A DNA stretch of 64,000 bases from Oscillospiraceae bacterium (GTDB taxonomy: Bacteria; Bacillota; Clostridia; Oscillospirales; Ruminococcaceae), in assembly GCA_902363145.1 (NCBI GenBank), contig CABIZB010000003.1, forward strand, positions 360,268 through 424,267, given 5' to 3'. The position numbers and the translations under genes are program-made. Below, one piece after another: positions 27,174-36,048 of this stretch. Within the stretch, counting starts at the first letter, position 1. Each line of letters starts with the position of its first letter. The notes under the pieces were generated by a model. The model was not told where the DNA came from. It did not search any database and worked only from the letters and a program-made list of their open reading frames with translations.

Positions 27174-29195
27174 TTATCCCACCTTATAAAAACATATCCC
27201 CACATCAGGACGGTGCGTCCTGAAATCTGCTTCCTGTTCATCAGTCATGGTAAGCTCAAAGCAGCTTACCAGCAGATATTCAAGTCCTTTCATATCATAA
27301 GCGGGAGAAAAATAATCGGCGGGCTTATCGGCAGCATCATATATTTCAAGCACACGCACACTGTCCATGCCTGAAATAAAGCTGATATCCGACATACCGT
27401 TCATTATCAGCCATTCAAGGTCTTTAAGCTTTAAAAGGCTGTCCGCATTCACATAGCTTCCGCTCAGATACAGGGCTTTAAGTCCCTGCAGCAGCTCGAT
27501 ACCTGAAAGATCGGCAGCTTCATATCCTGATATATGCAGTATAGTGAGCTTCGGCAGCTGTGACACAAGTTGAAAATTCTCATAGGAAAGGTCTTTGGCA
27601 TCTATATACAATTCAGAGGTATCTTCATATAAGGTGTGGCCGCCTATCTGACCTATTGCTCTTCTTTCCGGTTGGGTAATGTCATATTCCGATGACTTTG
27701 GCGATGATTGGGGCTCAGCCGCAAACTCGCCAATATATATTGCCCTGTCGTCTGTCTCTTTGAGCCTATCCAAAAAGCTGATAAAGTCGATCTCCTTTAT
27801 CAATTCGCAGTCGGAAAAATACTCCTTTGTCATGTTTCTGAAATCGGCAAATCTTTTTGTGCTGAAGAGTTCTTCATAGCTGTACACTTTTGTTTCAAAT
27901 CTGCCGCCAATGTGATAATATGTAACAGCACCGCTGTCGGAATAATATTCAGTGGGATAAAAGAAACTGCTTTCACCTATATATTCCGAAAGTTCTCCGC
28001 TTTCATCCCATATAATTTGGGCATATTCAGACATAGTATAGGTGCTTTCTTCAAGCATAACATTAAAGCAGACACCATCTTTGTCACGGTAAAGTGCCGA
28101 ATAATAGCACAGTTCGTCACCCATATCAGCCACATTATACTGACACCAGCTGTCGGAATCCGCAGAATAATAATAGATTGAAAAATACAGACTGGCCACA
28201 CCCTGCGGGTAATAAACCATTTCAGGAAAATCATCACCACTGATATCAACAAAGACAATGCGGTACCAATACTGCTTGTTGACCTTCACCATTTGCAATG
28301 CCTTGCGTATGGCGTGCTGGAGCAGCGTGTCGTCCCTGTATGTAACATCATCTAAATCATCAAGATAAGCAAGTCCCTCCGCCTCTGCCTTTGCATCTAC
28401 GGCAACCTCGGGATTCACAAAATACGTTCCCACGGTTTTTACACTGTCGGGCAGATACAGCTCCTTTATACCCTCACCCGAAAAATTCGTAAAAGCATAA
28501 TCATCAACGGCATCAAGCCCATCATTGAGTGAAACGATCCTTAGGTCAGCGTAAGCAAAAGCATATTTACCTATCTCTTTCAGTGAATTCGGGCATACCA
28601 GCTCAGTTATTTTACAGCTTTCGCAGGCACGATCACCTATCCTCTCCACACCGTCGGGAATAACAAGCTTCTTCTCATCGGAATATCTTGGCATAAAGAT
28701 CAGTTCTTTTCCGTCAGCTGTATAGACCGCCCCGTTCACGGACTTATATTTTCCGCCATCTGCGATATTCACCTCACGCAGAGCCATGCAGTCCCTGAAA
28801 CAATCAGCGGACAACTCGGTTATGCCCGAGGACAGGTCAATGCGTTCCAGCGTATTGTTGATCATGAAATTTTCGATGCTTTTCACCGTTTCGGGCAGAG
28901 TCAGAGAAACTACAGTTTTTCCCGCAAATGCACGACGGCTCACATATGTAACAGGGCTGCCGTCAAGGCTCTCGGGAATAACCACATCATTTTCCGAACC
29001 CCTGTACTTGAAGATATGCGCCTCGCCGTTTTCGATAACATAGTCATAATCCTCTTCAATATCATCTTCCGTTTCTGCTGTCACCGATGTGCTTATACTT
29101 GTTGCATTTAATGTCTCCGTCCCATTTTCCGTCTCAGCATCGGAACAGCCGCAGAGCATAACAAGCACCGCTGCTATAATAATTCTCTTTTTCAT
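27174..29195 (-). CDS. Leucine-rich-repeat (BspA-type) lipoprotein
   Basis: 673 aa. A lipoprotein signal with lipobox MLCGC (Cys at 17) precedes an acidic Thr-rich linker. LRR_5/BspA-type repeats occupy about 70-260 (units such as VVIPESLDGSPVTYVSRRAFAG and KLVIPDGVERIGDRAC), a non-repeat middle part rich in Tyr follows (300-500), and a second group of classical LRRs ends the protein (550-640, LSGIELLQGLKALYLSGS). BspA-type LRR proteins bind host or partner surfaces. It lies downstream of the secreted-protein pair at 29336-30530 but has its own promoter and a terminator between. Confidence 0.85.
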   Translation of the reverse strand: MKKRIIIAAVLVMLCGCSDAETENGTETLNATSISTSVTAETEDDIEEDYDYVIENGEAHIFKYRGSENDVVIPESLDGSPVTYVSRRAFAGKTVVSLTLPETVKSIENFMINNTLERIDLSSGITELSADCFRDCMALREVNIADGGKYKSVNGAVYTADGKELIFMPRYSDEKKLVIPDGVERIGDRACESCKITELVCPNSLKEIGKYAFAYADLRIVSLNDGLDAVDDYAFTNFSGEGIKELYLPDSVKTVGTYFVNPEVAVDAKAEAEGLAYLDDLDDVTYRDDTLLQHAIRKALQMVKVNKQYWYRIVFVDISGDDFPEMVYYPQGVASLYFSIYYYSADSDSWCQYNVADMGDELCYYSALYRDKDGVCFNVMLEESTYTMSEYAQIIWDESGELSEYIGESSFFYPTEYYSDSGAVTYYHIGGRFETKVYSYEELFSTKRFADFRNMTKEYFSDCELIKEIDFISFLDRLKETDDRAIYIGEFAAEPQSSPKSSEYDITQPERRAIGQIGGHTLYEDTSELYIDAKDLSYENFQLVSQLPKLTILHISGYEAADLSGIELLQGLKALYLSGSYVNADSLLKLKDLEWLIMNGMSDISFISGMDSVRVLEIYDAADKPADYFSPAYDMKGLEYLLVSCFELTMTDEQEADFRTHRPDVGICFYKVG

Positions 29196-29238
29196 ATTGT
29201 CAGCCCCTTAATAAATCGGTCAGTATTCATGTAATTTC

Positions 29239-29267
29239 ATTATATCATTTCCGCATCGGCTTGACAA
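29239..29267 (-). promoter_or_regulatory. Promoter of the LRR lipoprotein gene
   Basis: Minus-strand TTGTCA (29262-29267), 17 nt, TATAAT (29239-29244), about 45 nt upstream of the start, which has AGGGGCTG as ribosome site. Confidence 0.75.
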
Positions 29268-29300
29268 TATCTTAACAGATATGTATTCGTTTTGTAATAA

Positions 29301-29332
29301 AAAACGGCTCATGCCAACGCACAAGCCGTTTT
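29301..29332 (-). terminator. Terminator after the GGVCTHD gene copy A
   Basis: AAAACGGCT and AGCCGTTTT arms with a 14-nt loop, followed on the minus strand by TTATTAC, just past the stop of the gene at 29336. Confidence 0.75.
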
Positions 29333-29335
29333 GTA

Positions 29336-29974
29336 TCAGATATTTTCATCGGGGATAGAAAGCTGCATCGACGGGTCGGTGCGGATAACATTGCCCTCCC
29401 CCGCTCTGAACGCAGGGGGCATTATATATGCCTTGCCGTCACGGAATGTTACCGAAACGCCGTGGATAACGCTGTATCTGTCCAGCGTTCCGTTCTGCTC
29501 CCGTTCCTCGTCGGTGTATTCATGCCACTCGCTGCACAGTATGACACTATCAGCATAATGAAAGGTCACGACCTTGTATTCCCTTTCGCCGCCCCATACA
29601 CGGTCATCGGAAGCAACACTGCCGTCCTGCCATCTCAGGCAGAATGTGCCGTTCTTTATCTCCATGTAATAATCGGCGTTCCTGTCACCGTTGGGATAAT
29701 ATTTTCCCTCGGGGATAACAGGCTCGGTGAAGCTTTCGTCATGAGTGCAGACGCCGCCCTCTGTCTGTCCCAAATACAGGTCATATATGGAATCAGGCTC
29801 CACAAGCCACTTTTCACGAAGCGCAGGGTCAGCCAGCAGTTCTGTACGTGTCGGCGGGTCATCATAATCAAGCCCCTCGGCAGGCTTCGGGTCAAAGGCT
29901 GTTCTGAGATAAATGCTTGCGCCCAATGCAGAGCAAAGCAATACCGCAGCGCCGATAATAAATCCCTTTTTCAT
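29336..29974 (-). CDS. Membrane-anchored GGVCTHD-motif protein, copy A (function unknown)
   Basis: 212 aa. One N-terminal membrane anchor or uncleaved signal (about 4-26) is followed by an extracytoplasmic domain. The domain contains GGVCTHDESFTEPVIPEGKYYPNGD, quoted here as its two halves GGVCTHD and EPVIPEGKYYPNGD, then DYYMEI, a basic-acidic middle, and SVILCSEWHEYT. It is clearly homologous to the protein at 40763 (same GGVCTHD, YYPDGD, DHYMEV, SVVICTQWHDRT order). I do not recognise a named family. AGGAGAAA precedes the ATG. It follows a small secreted protein, exactly as its paralogue does, so the two form a repeated module. Confidence 0.8.
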   Translation of the reverse strand: MKKGFIIGAAVLLCSALGASIYLRTAFDPKPAEGLDYDDPPTRTELLADPALREKWLVEPDSIYDLYLGQTEGGVCTHDESFTEPVIPEGKYYPNGDRNADYYMEIKNGTFCLRWQDGSVASDDRVWGGEREYKVVTFHYADSVILCSEWHEYTDEEREQNGTLDRYSVIHGVSVTFRDGKAYIMPPAFRAGEGNVIRTDPSMQLSIPDENI

Positions 29975-30074
29975 AAAAATTTCTCCTGCATACTATCCTT
30001 CTTAAATCACTTAATGGTAGAATACGCAATATCAGCATAAAAAGCACTTCACTAAACAAAAGAAAAATTTTTCA

Positions 30075-30530
30075 TTAGCTTCTTACATATATTTCGCCAT
30101 TCGCTAAAATAAAATCTCCTCCACTATATGTTGTTTCAATATATATCCAGTTTGAAGGTCCCGTATGAACCGTTGATTGTCCATAATACGTCCAGCTTGT
30201 TAAATAAAACGTAAACGATGGACTTGCTGAATATGTATGTTTACCACTTCCTGACACAAATGAATTTTTTTCAGTCGAATATACATTATTGAAAGTACAT
30301 GATATTCCATCAGTTGAAATGTTAATATATGAATCAGAGCGACCTGTCGACAGACAATAATAGGTACCCGCAGGCAGTGACACCAAGCCTCTGGGTGTAA
30401 CTTCTTTCTGTGATAAGCCAGCAGGAATACTCTCAATTGTCTGAGCTGAAACTGTATTTGAAAACAATGATATAGTTCCTATTACAGACAAAAGTACGGC
30501 AATAATTCTACTTGTTCCTCTTTTTTTCAT
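30075..30530 (-). CDS. Small secreted beta-rich protein, copy A (function unknown)
   Basis: 151 aa from ATG at 30530, set by GGAGGTTATTATT. A signal peptide (to about 28, cleaved near VSAQ) is followed by a beta-rich domain: LPAGTYYCLS, ISCTFNNVYS, TFYLTSWTYYG, and a C-terminal YSGGDFILANGEIY. The protein at 41379 has the same order of motifs (LPVGAYYCQS, CTVYNIYC, FSISSWYEYG, YSGGNIILGNETY). One or two Cys could form disulfides. It is 100 nt upstream of the GGVCTHD gene and downstream of a signal-peptide-only ORF under one strong promoter. Function is unknown. Confidence 0.82.
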   Translation of the reverse strand: MKKRGTSRIIAVLLSVIGTISLFSNTVSAQTIESIPAGLSQKEVTPRGLVSLPAGTYYCLSTGRSDSYINISTDGISCTFNNVYSTEKNSFVSGSGKHTYSASPSFTFYLTSWTYYGQSTVHTGPSNWIYIETTYSGGDFILANGEIYVRS

Positions 30531-30599
30531 AATAATAACCTCCATAGTCACAGACACTTAAGTGATTCCTAAAGTTTCTTTTTTCATTTTATAAACCGT

Positions 30600-30692
30600 T
30601 TAAGCATTAGTCACAGGTGCAACAGCTGTCAGTATCACAGCAGTTGATAGTGCTGCTGCAATCATTCTTTTTAACATTTTTTTTGACTTCAT
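30600..30692 (-). CDS. 30-aa signal-peptide-only ORF (mini-protein or 5' remnant)
   Basis: ATG at 30692 is preceded by AGGAGGTCGCTTT. The frame reads MKSKKMLKRMIAAALSTAVI and on to VAPVTNA, then TAA: a complete n-, h- and c-region of a signal peptide that stops where the mature protein should start. It is the first ORF after a perfect promoter and lies 70 nt before the next start. It may be the 5' end of a lost secreted-protein gene, or a small secreted or membrane peptide in its own right. Confidence 0.6.
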   Translation of the reverse strand: MKSKKMLKRMIAAALSTAVILTAVAPVTNA

Positions 30693-30741
30693 AAAGCGAC
30701 CTCCTAAACATGTCATATTTGATGAACATTTCATCATTTCT

Positions 30742-30770
30742 ATTATACAATTCAAATTTACAATTGTCAA
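30742..30770 (-). promoter_or_regulatory. Consensus promoter of the copy A secreted module
   Basis: Minus-strand TTGACA (30765-30770), 17 nt, TATAAT (30742-30747): an exact consensus promoter 50 nt before the 30-aa ORF. Confidence 0.9.
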
Positions 30771-30861
30771 TCATTCCTATTAAAATCGTATATTTGCACA
30801 AATGCGCAGCGCTCATATTGTCAAACTGTATGTCGAAAATTGTCGAATTTTTATCATACAC

Positions 30862-30899
30862 ACAAAAAGCGCACCCCAAGAAAGCCTTGGAGTGCGCCT
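30862..30899 (-). terminator. Terminator of pnp
   Basis: GCGCAC-TCCAAGG and CTTGG-GGTGCGC arms with a short loop, followed on the minus strand by TTTTTGTG, 20 nt after the pnp stop. Confidence 0.88.
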
Positions 30900-30919
30900 C
30901 TGAAAATATCGTATTAAAC

Positions 30920-33052
30920 TCAAGCCTGAGAATTCTTCTTTGCCTCAAGGTCAGCAAGAGCGTCCTTGCGGGAAAGATTTATTCTGCCCTGGTTGTCGAT
31001 CTCCATTACCTTAACAACGATCTCGTCGCCAACGGAAACGATGTCCTCGACCTTTTCAACTCTCTGCTTGTCAAGCTTGGAGATGTGAACAAGTCCGTCC
31101 TTGCCGGGAGCAATCTCGACAAATGCACCGAAGTTCATGAGCTTTACTACCTTACCACGGTAGATAGCGCCGATCTCGGGATCGTTTGCAATGGTGTTAA
31201 CGATCTGGAGAGCCTTGCGTGCGTTGTTGATATCAACACCGCTGATGAATACGTTGCCGTCGTCATTGATATCTATCTTTACCTGGCAGTCAGCGGAGAT
31301 CTTCTGGATAACCTTTCCGCCCTGACCGATAACTTCTCTTATCTTGTCAACGGGAACCTTGGTCTGGAGCATCTTGGGAGCATACTTGCCAACCTCAGGA
31401 CGGGGCTCGGGGATAGCCTTGAGCATAACCTCATCAAGGATATAATCTCTTGCCTTGTGAGTCTTTGCAAATGCTTCCTTGATGATATCGTAGGTAAGTC
31501 CGTCAACCTTGATATCTACCTGGATAGCGGTGATACCCTTCTTGGTACCGCCTACCTTGAAGTCCATGTCGCCGAAGAAGTCCTCAAGACCCTGGATATC
31601 TACCATAGTCTGGAAGCTTCCGTCGTCACGGGTGATAAGTCCGCAGGAGATACCTGCAACGGGAGCCTTGATGGGCACGCCTGCGTCCATAAGAGCCAGT
31701 GTGGAGCCGCAGATAGAACCCTGAGATGTGGAACCGTTGGAGGAAAGAACTTCGGAAACAAGTCTCAGTGCATAGGGGAATTCCTCAACAGGAGGGATAA
31801 CAGGCTCAAGTGCTCTTTCAGCAAGTGCGCCGTGACCGATCTCACGTCTTCCGGGGCCTCTGGAGGGCTTTGTCTCACCTACGGAGTAGGAGGGGAAGTT
31901 GTAGTGGTGCATATATCTCTTGGTATCTTCTTCATCAAGACCGTCGATCTTCTGAGCGTCGCTTACAGGGCCGAGAGTTGCAACTGTAAGAACCTGAGTC
32001 TGACCTCTTGTAAACAGACCCGAACCATGTACTCTGGGAAGAACGCCTACCTCGGCAGCCAGAGGACGGATATCATCGATTCCACGGCCGTCAACACGCT
32101 TGCCCTCGTAGAGCCAGTTTCTTACGATCTTCTTCTGGAGCTTGTAGATGCACTCGTCGATCATAGCGGTCTTTTCGGGATAAAGCTCATCAAACTTAGC
32201 GTGGATATCGTCCTTGATAGGATTGAGCATTTCCTCACGCTTGTTCTTGTCATCTGTATCGAGAGCAACCTTTACTCTGTCAGCAGCAAATTCCTCGATG
32301 GCATCGAACATATCGTGGTCAACTTCCATGGACTCGAACTCGAACTTCTTCTTGCCGATCTGAGCCTGGATATCGCTGATGAAAGCGACCAGCTTCTTGA
32401 TCTCGGTGTGGCCTGCAATGATGGCGTTGAGCATAGTGTCATCGTCAACCTCGTTAGCGCCTGCTTCGATCATAACGACCTTGTCCTTGGTACCTGCAAC
32501 GGTAAGGTTAAGGTCATTTCTTGCTCTCTGCTCGAGAGTGGGGTTAAGAACGATCTCGCCGTCAACCAGACCAACGCTTATGCCGCCGATAGGGCCGTTC
32601 CAGGGAATATCGGAAATTGAAATAGCGATAGATGTTGCTATCATGCCCACGATCTCGGGGGAGTTGTCGGGATCAACAGCAAGAACAGTCATAACAACGG
32701 AAACGTCGTTTCTCATATCCTTGGGGAAAAGAGGACGGATAGGACGGTCAACAACACGGGAAGTAAGGATAGCCTTTTCGGAAGGCTTGCCCTCTCTCTT
32801 CATGAAGGAACCGGGGATCCTGCCTACGGAATAAAGTCTTTCCTCGTAGTCAACGGAAAGAGGGAAGAAGTCAACGCCCTCTCTGGGCTTAACGCTTGCG
32901 GTAACGTTTGCCATAACTACAGTTTCGCCGTATCTTACCCAGCAGGAACCGTTGGAAAGCTCACAGGTCTTGCCTGTTTCAACAACGAGCTCTCTGCCTG
33001 CGAACATGGTCTTGAAAACTCTGTAGTTGTCAAATGTTTTCATCTGATTCAT
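30920..33052 (-). CDS. pnp: Polyribonucleotide nucleotidyltransferase (PNPase)
   Basis: 710 aa, full length. It degrades RNA 3' to 5' using phosphate. Two RNase PH cores (about 10-230 and 330-560) flank an all-helical linker, and then a KH domain (IREVIGQGGKVIQKI) and an S1 domain (GAIYRGKVVKLMNFGAFVEI) follow. Core motifs include FFPLSVDYEERLYSVGRIPGS, here cited as FFPLSVDYEERLY and VGRIPGSF, and SNGSTSQGSICGS. It follows rpsO in the conserved rpsO-pnp order, with a palindromic repeat and the rpsO terminator between them. Confidence 0.97.
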   Translation of the reverse strand: MNQMKTFDNYRVFKTMFAGRELVVETGKTCELSNGSCWVRYGETVVMANVTASVKPREGVDFFPLSVDYEERLYSVGRIPGSFMKREGKPSEKAILTSRVVDRPIRPLFPKDMRNDVSVVMTVLAVDPDNSPEIVGMIATSIAISISDIPWNGPIGGISVGLVDGEIVLNPTLEQRARNDLNLTVAGTKDKVVMIEAGANEVDDDTMLNAIIAGHTEIKKLVAFISDIQAQIGKKKFEFESMEVDHDMFDAIEEFAADRVKVALDTDDKNKREEMLNPIKDDIHAKFDELYPEKTAMIDECIYKLQKKIVRNWLYEGKRVDGRGIDDIRPLAAEVGVLPRVHGSGLFTRGQTQVLTVATLGPVSDAQKIDGLDEEDTKRYMHHYNFPSYSVGETKPSRGPGRREIGHGALAERALEPVIPPVEEFPYALRLVSEVLSSNGSTSQGSICGSTLALMDAGVPIKAPVAGISCGLITRDDGSFQTMVDIQGLEDFFGDMDFKVGGTKKGITAIQVDIKVDGLTYDIIKEAFAKTHKARDYILDEVMLKAIPEPRPEVGKYAPKMLQTKVPVDKIREVIGQGGKVIQKISADCQVKIDINDDGNVFISGVDINNARKALQIVNTIANDPEIGAIYRGKVVKLMNFGAFVEIAPGKDGLVHISKLDKQRVEKVEDIVSVGDEIVVKVMEIDNQGRINLSRKDALADLEAKKNSQA

Positions 33053-33175
33053 TTAATTTACCTCCGTACATTTTATTTTCCGGCGGCTTTAGCAATAAAT
33101 CCGAAGCAGGAAATGGCTTCATGCTCCCGATTTAATGCTAAACGACCGCCTTAGATAACGAGTGAAAAACAAGTT

Positions 33176-33252
33176 ATACCGATTTCAAAATGTTCTATAG
33201 ACAATTACGGCAAGCTGTCGTATCTGTCTATAGTTCGGTTTGAAATTAGTAT
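33176..33252. repeat. ATACTAA/TTAGTAT palindromic repeat, copy 2 (diverged)
   Basis: Left arm ATACCGATTTCAAAATGTTC-TATAGACA pairs imperfectly with right arm TGTCTATAGTTCGG-TTTGAAATTAGTAT. The centre is 18 bp. It carries the CTATAGA core shared with the copies at 6341 and 46408 and sits in the pnp-rpsO gap. Confidence 0.65.
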
Positions 33253-33253
33253 T

Positions 33254-33292
33254 AAAGGCAGAGTAAAGGCAAGGCCTTTACATTCTGCCTTT
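33254..33292 (-). terminator. Terminator of rpsO
   Basis: AAAGGCAGAATGTAAAGGC pairs with GCCTTTACTCTGCCTTT across a CTT loop, then AATACTAATTT, 10 nt after the rpsO stop. The tail is weak in T, so pnp read-through is plausible. Confidence 0.75.
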
Positions 33293-33301
33293 AAGAAAGA
33301 A

Positions 33302-33568
33302 TTACTTACGAAGACCGAGCTTCTCAACGATTGCACGATATCTGTTGATATCCTTCTTCTGAAGGTAAGCAAGCAGATTACGTCTGTGACCTACCATCTT
33401 AAGAAGACCTCTTCTGGAGTGGTGGTCGTTGTTGTGAGCCTTGAGGTGAGCGTTAAGGTCGTTGATTCTCTTAGTGAGAATTGCGATCTGAACCTCGGGA
33501 GAACCGGTATCGTTCTCGCTCATCTTGTTAGCTTCGATAATAGCGTTCTTTTCTTCCTTGAGCATCAT
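33302..33568 (-). CDS. rpsO: 30S ribosomal protein S15
   Basis: 88 aa, normal length. Four-helix protein with [17 protein letters not shown], the [17 protein letters not shown] rRNA-binding helix and a C-terminal LGLRK. S15 binds the central domain of 16S rRNA early in assembly. AGAGGTGT precedes tandem ATG codons at 33568 and 33565. A structured leader lies directly upstream. Confidence 0.97.
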   Translation of the reverse strand: MMLKEEKNAIIEANKMSENDTGSPEVQIAILTKRINDLNAHLKAHNNDHHSRRGLLKMVGHRRNLLAYLQKKDINRYRAIVEKLGLRK

Positions 33569-33594
33569 AATAAATACACCTCTTTAAAATATTT

Positions 33595-33658
33595 CCCCTC
33601 ACCGGGCATACGGCAGGTATGTTCCCTATCGGGCTTTACCCGTAAGCTTAGTGGAGGG
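33595..33658 (-). promoter_or_regulatory. Structured rpsO leader, probable S15 autoregulatory RNA
   Basis: On the minus strand an outer stem, CCCTCCAC with GTGAGGGG, closes over two inner hairpins, CGGG-TAAAG-CCCG and CATAC-CTGCC-GTATG. This makes a three-way junction 26 nt before the rpsO start. Three-way-junction leaders bound by S15 are known in Bacillales; the match here is by shape and position only. Confidence 0.6.
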
Positions 33659-33735
33659 CTGTGTCATGCACATACAGCACAACGGAATTATTATATCATA
33701 CATTTTTGCATTTGTAAAGTGTTTTTTGAAATTTT

Positions 33736-34608
33736 TCACTCCTGCTTAGCCTTAAATGCCACAGCTACAACATCGGGGCCGCTGTTTGCCGCAACTGCTC
33801 CGCCTACTCTGAACGAAAAATCAACGGGAGGATATCCCAGGCGCTTTGTAAGCAGCTCCGAAAGCTCCTTTGCACGGCTCAGGTCTCTGCCGCAGATAAT
33901 GATGTAAGGCGAATCCTTTTCTATCCTGCTGCAGGCAACGTCGGCAAGCTTGGGAACAACATTCTGCTCTCCTCTGGGCTTTGCCACTACCTTTGTGCCG
34001 GCACCCTTGAGCAGGATAATGGGTTTGAGACCAAGCACCTCTCCCGCAAATGCGGCAGCAGCGCTGATACGTCCCGACTTCTTTACAAATCTGAGGGTAT
34101 AGGTGGCAAGATAAACTTCGTTCACCTCGAACCAGTCTGTAAGATACTTTTCGATATTATCGGCAGAGCTGCCCTCTTCTGCCATCTGCGCCGCACGGAT
34201 AACGGGATAGCCGTATGCGCCCGAATAGCTGGTGGAATCAAGCACACGTATCCTCAGGGAGCCCTTCTTTTCGGGGTGAGCCTCAAAGAAATTATCCCTT
34301 GCCATGCAGGCATTCTGATATGTAGCGGAACCGTGGGCATTTATGGAAACATAGAAGATGTCCTCGTAACCCTCTTCCGCATATTTTTCATAAAGCTCCT
34401 CGAACTCAAATGCTGTGAGCTGAGAATGAACGGGAAGCTCAGCGGAAGCGTCGATAAGGTCGTAATATTCGTCGTTGGAAATATCGCCGTCACGGAAGCT
34501 CTTGTCGCCTACGGTGATGGGGAAGCCCTGAACGTCAATGCCGTACTTTGCGCTGTCAGCCTTGGCGATATCGGCTGCCGAGTCTGTGATGATCTTTATT
34601 TTTGCCAT
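33736..34608 (-). CDS. DegV family fatty-acid-binding protein
   Basis: 290 aa. Begins MAKIKIITDSAADI, the DegV signature, with the SAELPVHSQLTAFEFEELY region (cited as two parts SAELPVHSQ and LTAFEFEEL), the lipid-site DSTSYSGAYG and a C-terminal alpha/beta lobe ending FRVGGAVAANSGPDVV. DegV/FakB proteins present fatty acids to a kinase for phospholipid synthesis. TGGAGA 6 nt before the ATG at 34608 decides the start over the ATG at 34620. No fakA is nearby. It is the last gene of the recD2-comFC-pdx-trmL-degV run. Confidence 0.92.
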   Translation of the reverse strand: MAKIKIITDSAADIAKADSAKYGIDVQGFPITVGDKSFRDGDISNDEYYDLIDASAELPVHSQLTAFEFEELYEKYAEEGYEDIFYVSINAHGSATYQNACMARDNFFEAHPEKKGSLRIRVLDSTSYSGAYGYPVIRAAQMAEEGSSADNIEKYLTDWFEVNEVYLATYTLRFVKKSGRISAAAAFAGEVLGLKPIILLKGAGTKVVAKPRGEQNVVPKLADVACSRIEKDSPYIIICGRDLSRAKELSELLTKRLGYPPVDFSFRVGGAVAANSGPDVVAVAFKAKQE

Positions 34609-34654
34609 GATTTTCTCCATTCCGCCGCTTTTGCGGCATAATTATGATTATATT

Positions 34655-35152
34655 TTACCATGAAAATTTTGTGAGCTGACCCTTTGTTTCAAGGTCGGGA
34701 TAGCCCCACTGCCTCAGCACCTCATAAACTGCAATGGCAGCGGAGTTTGACAGATTAAGGCTTCTCAGCGTGCTTCTCATGGGTATTCTTACACATTCAT
34801 CGGGGTGGGCATACAAAAGCTCTTCGGGAAGCCCAGCGTCCTCACGTCCGAAAATAAGAAAGCTGTTGTCGGGATATTCTGCATCGGAATGTATCTTCCT
34901 GCCCTTGGTGGTGAAGAAGAAATAATTCCCGCCGCTGTTTTTCTCAAAGAAATCATCTGTATTGTCATAGTAGCTTATGTCAAGCTTGTCCCAGTAGTCA
35001 AGTCCAGCACGCTTCAGCTTTTTGTCATCTATCTGAAAGCCCATGGGACGGACAAGATGGAGCCTTGCTCCCGTAACGGCACAGGTGCGTGCGATATTTC
35101 CCGTGTTCTGGGGTATCTGCGGCTCCACAAGAACTATATTCAAAGAAGGCAT
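34655..35152 (-). CDS. trmL: tRNA (cytidine/uridine-2'-O-)-methyltransferase TrmL
   Basis: 165 aa. SPOUT methyltransferase beginning MPSLNIVLVEPQIPQNTGN, with IPQNTGNIARTC, FGREDAGLP and MRSTLRSLNLSNSAAIAVYE, here as RSLNLSNS, forming the knotted SAM site. It methylates the ribose of the wobble base in certain leucine tRNAs. AAAGGATATGCT precedes the ATG at 35152; the longer frame to 35281 lies inside the pyridoxamine kinase gene. Confidence 0.93.
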   Translation of the reverse strand: MPSLNIVLVEPQIPQNTGNIARTCAVTGARLHLVRPMGFQIDDKKLKRAGLDYWDKLDISYYDNTDDFFEKNSGGNYFFFTTKGRKIHSDAEYPDNSFLIFGREDAGLPEELLYAHPDECVRIPMRSTLRSLNLSNSAAIAVYEVLRQWGYPDLETKGQLTKFSW

Positions 35153-35165
35153 AGCATATCCTTTC

Positions 35166-36023
35166 TCACAGTGTTTCGTAATCGCAGAGATTGGGGTTAT
35201 CAATAAGAAAGCCCAGGCATCTTTCAAGCATGATGCCCTCTCTGGGGTCGGTGCAGTAGCTGTATGTGGTCTTGATCGCAAGCTCCAGGAATGACGCTGC
35301 CCTGTTCATGGCAATGGGCAGGCTGTCCCCTCTCAGAACCGCTCCCGTAAGTACGGAAGCAAACACATCTCCCGTGCCGGGATAGCTTGCGTTCACCTGC
35401 ACATAGGGCACCTTCCAGAACTTGTTGTGCTCACTGTCATAGCCCACGTTACAGCATTCTCCGCAGATAAATGCGCTGGTGATGACGACTATCTTGGGGC
35501 CAAGCTTTGAAAGTCTCACCAGAATGCTTTTCATCTCCGAAGCGGAGCGGGGAAGCAGATTGGGATCCTCGCCCAGAAGTATGGCTGCCTCGGTCATGTT
35601 GGGCGTGATGATATCCGCCACAGCCACAAGCTCGCCCATTCTGCGGCGCAGCTCGGCGGTGCAGGTCTTATAGGGCTTTCCGTGGTCTGCCATAACGGGA
35701 TCCACCACTTTGAGCGCCTTGGGATAGTCCGCAAAAAACTCCAGGCAGTGATCTATCTGGTCGGTAGAAGCAAGAAATCCGCTGTAAATGCAGTCAAAAT
35801 CCATATCGAACCGCTTATAATGCTCCAGTGCAGGGGACATATAATCGGTAAGATCACGCATGACCACATCACCGAAACCGCCCGTATGCGTGGAAAGTAT
35901 CGCCGTGGGAACGGGACATACCTGAATGCCCATGGCCGAAAGGGTAGGCAGTATCACCGTCAGCGAACAGCGTCCCACGCCCGAAAGGTCATGGATAGCT
36001 GCCACCTTTGTATTGCTTTTCAA
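35166..36023 (-). CDS. Pyridoxal/pyridoxamine kinase (PdxY/PdxK type)
   Basis: 285 aa. Ribokinase-fold B6 kinase: AAIHDLSGVGRCSLTV at the start, STHTGGF substrate loop, VVDPVMADHGK, DIITPNMTEAAILLG and the catalytic GTGDVFASVL with the Asp base. It phosphorylates B6 vitamers to feed PLP supply. A TTG start at 36023 is used because AAGGTGG lies 8 nt upstream; the in-frame GTG at 36035 has no ribosome site. It sits between comFC and trmL with gaps of 25 and 13 nt. Confidence 0.88.
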   Translation of the reverse strand: MKSNTKVAAIHDLSGVGRCSLTVILPTLSAMGIQVCPVPTAILSTHTGGFGDVVMRDLTDYMSPALEHYKRFDMDFDCIYSGFLASTDQIDHCLEFFADYPKALKVVDPVMADHGKPYKTCTAELRRRMGELVAVADIITPNMTEAAILLGEDPNLLPRSASEMKSILVRLSKLGPKIVVITSAFICGECCNVGYDSEHNKFWKVPYVQVNASYPGTGDVFASVLTGAVLRGDSLPIAMNRAASFLELAIKTTYSYCTDPREGIMLERCLGFLIDNPNLCDYETL

Positions 36024-36048
36024 ATAAAAAACCACCTTATTACTATAT

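Noticed and set aside
30607..30957. 116-codon minus-strand frame beyond pnp
   Set aside because: It crosses the pnp terminator and a consensus promoter; the in-register 30-aa ORF with a strong ribosome site at 30600-30692 explains the region better.
30710..32620. 636-codon plus-strand open frame antisense to pnp
   Set aside because: Shadow of pnp; pnp is complete on the other strand.
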